From JALHMQ01 sp020248785 (lineage in GTDB: Bacteria > Pseudomonadota > Gammaproteobacteria > Burkholderiales > Burkholderiaceae_F): a stretch of DNA of 5,319 nucleotides. Below, one piece after another: positions 4,855 through 5,319 of the stretch. The DNA lies in contig JBKDNL010000223.1 in NCBI GenBank assembly GCA_046343415.1, positions 1-5,319 of the forward strand, given 5' to 3'. The notes beneath the pieces were generated by a model that saw only the letters and a list, made by a program, of their open reading frames with translations, searched no databases and was not told where the DNA came from. Position 1 is the stretch's first letter; every line of letters begins with the position of its first letter. The position numbers and the translations under genes are program-made.

Positions 4855-4901
4855 GCCCCGCCCTCAGCCACCGTGATGGGATGGCGCGATGAGGGTGGGG
4901 C
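4855..4901 (+). terminator. strong hairpin after the small protein gene
   Basis: GCCCCGCCCTCA (4855-4866) pairs with TGAGGGTGGGGC (4890-4901) over 12 positions with one G-T pair, enclosing a 23-base loop that can itself pair GCCA (4867-4870) with TGGC (4882-4885). It begins 13 bases after the TGA. No T tract follows, so it may end or protect the transcript without being a standard intrinsic terminator. Confidence 0.45.
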
Positions 4902-5199
4902 CCCTCCCTTGCTCCACGCGTTGTCCAGCGGACCCGCGTCCAATCCTTGTCAAGAAGGGTTCAGGAAAGAAGGTCGGTCGAATCGAGTGTGGGATCACGC
5001 AAGCCACGCCATTGCCACGGCCTCGGCGCAGGGTCTTTGCGCCGCCAACGACTGTGTGGGAAATCAGCTTGCCGCAAAGCGGACGCTGCGGAAGGCGGAG
5101 CTCGACCCTTAGAAGCGGCTGTTGTCCGCTCTCTAAACGCGGCCCTGGTCCAATTGCGGGATTCGTACCGTTTGCTCCCGTTCTGAGCATCCCAGGCCC
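4902..5199. other. about 300 bases without a recognisable gene
   Basis: Open frames here overlap on both strands and give low-quality peptides. Visible structure is limited to a 7-bp stem CGGCGCA/TGCGCCG with a 7-base loop (5024-5030 and 5038-5044) and a distant inverted pair AGCGGAC/GTCCGCT (5078-5084 and 5124-5130). I see no tRNA, promoter or mobile element. Confidence 0.4.
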
Positions 5200-5319
5200 A
5201 TGACCGCGCCCGGCGTTCGCGAAGAAACGATGGTGCTGCTGCGGTACAAAGCGAACGGCAGCGCCGAGATGACCGACACGTCATTGGTGCGAGCCCGGGG
5301 CGTTATCGGACGCCGTGGA
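5200..5319 (+). CDS. possible 5' end of an unrecognised gene, cut by the window edge
   Basis: From ATG at 5200 the frame stays open for 40 codons to the window end, starting MTAPGVREETMVLLRYKANG. A second start at 5230 is possible. Codons end mostly in G or C, as in the real genes here. The ribosome binding site is poor (only AGG three bases before 5200). The exact complementary frame on the minus strand is also open from the window edge to a TAG at 5133-5135, so the coding strand cannot be decided. I recognise no family in either reading. Confidence 0.25.
   Translation, partial: MTAPGVREETMVLLRYKANGSAEMTDTSLVRARGVIGRRG

Noticed and set aside
1..5319. CRISPR array, tRNA or rRNA, insertion sequence
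   Set aside because: No regularly spaced repeats, no cloverleaf or rRNA-like stretches, and no transposase-like peptide were seen on either strand.

Overview
The window looks like a high-GC chromosomal segment from a betaproteobacterium of the order Burkholderiales. The main pointer is the Bug/TctC-family periplasmic binding protein, a family greatly expanded in that order, together with GC-rich codon use in the right two thirds. I cannot name a genus from sequence alone.

Left part (1-901), integron material. A well-formed attC recombination site lies at 132-256. It has matching R boxes, imperfectly matched L boxes with an extra-helical base, and a 17-bp perfect inverted repeat in the variable arm. 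It is followed by a gene cassette carrying a hicA-hicB toxin-antitoxin pair on the + strand (306-560 and 557-889, overlapping by ATGA). A dyad and a weak -10 element sit directly before hicA, which probably has no Shine-Dalgarno sequence. Right after hicB the sequence repeats the first 11 bases of the attC arm (891-901) and then stops resembling attC, so this cassette seems to have lost its own recombination site. It may be the fixed, last member of a cassette array. These genes are visibly less GC-rich (53-57% in two lines I counted) than the right part (72% in one line counted).

Middle (902-1698), about 800 bases with no confident gene. It holds several hairpins, a 58-codon ORF with a strong ribosome binding site, and a short minus-strand ORF that may be a gene remnant.

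Right part (1699-4841), ordinary chromosomal genes. On the minus strand a Bug-family solute receptor (4389-3394) is followed after 39 bases by a gamma-glutamyltranspeptidase-family Ntn hydrolase (3354-1699). They form a likely two-gene operon: the receptor binds a small solute in the periplasm and the hydrolase processes an amide or gamma-glutamyl compound in the cytoplasm. The hydrolase keeps the autoprocessing Thr but lacks the Arg that holds glutamate in classical enzymes, so its substrate is open. Divergently, a small single-span or exported protein (4599-4841) is preceded by a 14-bp perfect palindrome with a repeated half site and followed by a strong hairpin.

Right end (4902-5319), mostly without recognisable genes; an ORF open to the window edge may be the start of another gene. 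I found no tRNA, rRNA, CRISPR array, transposase or integrase.
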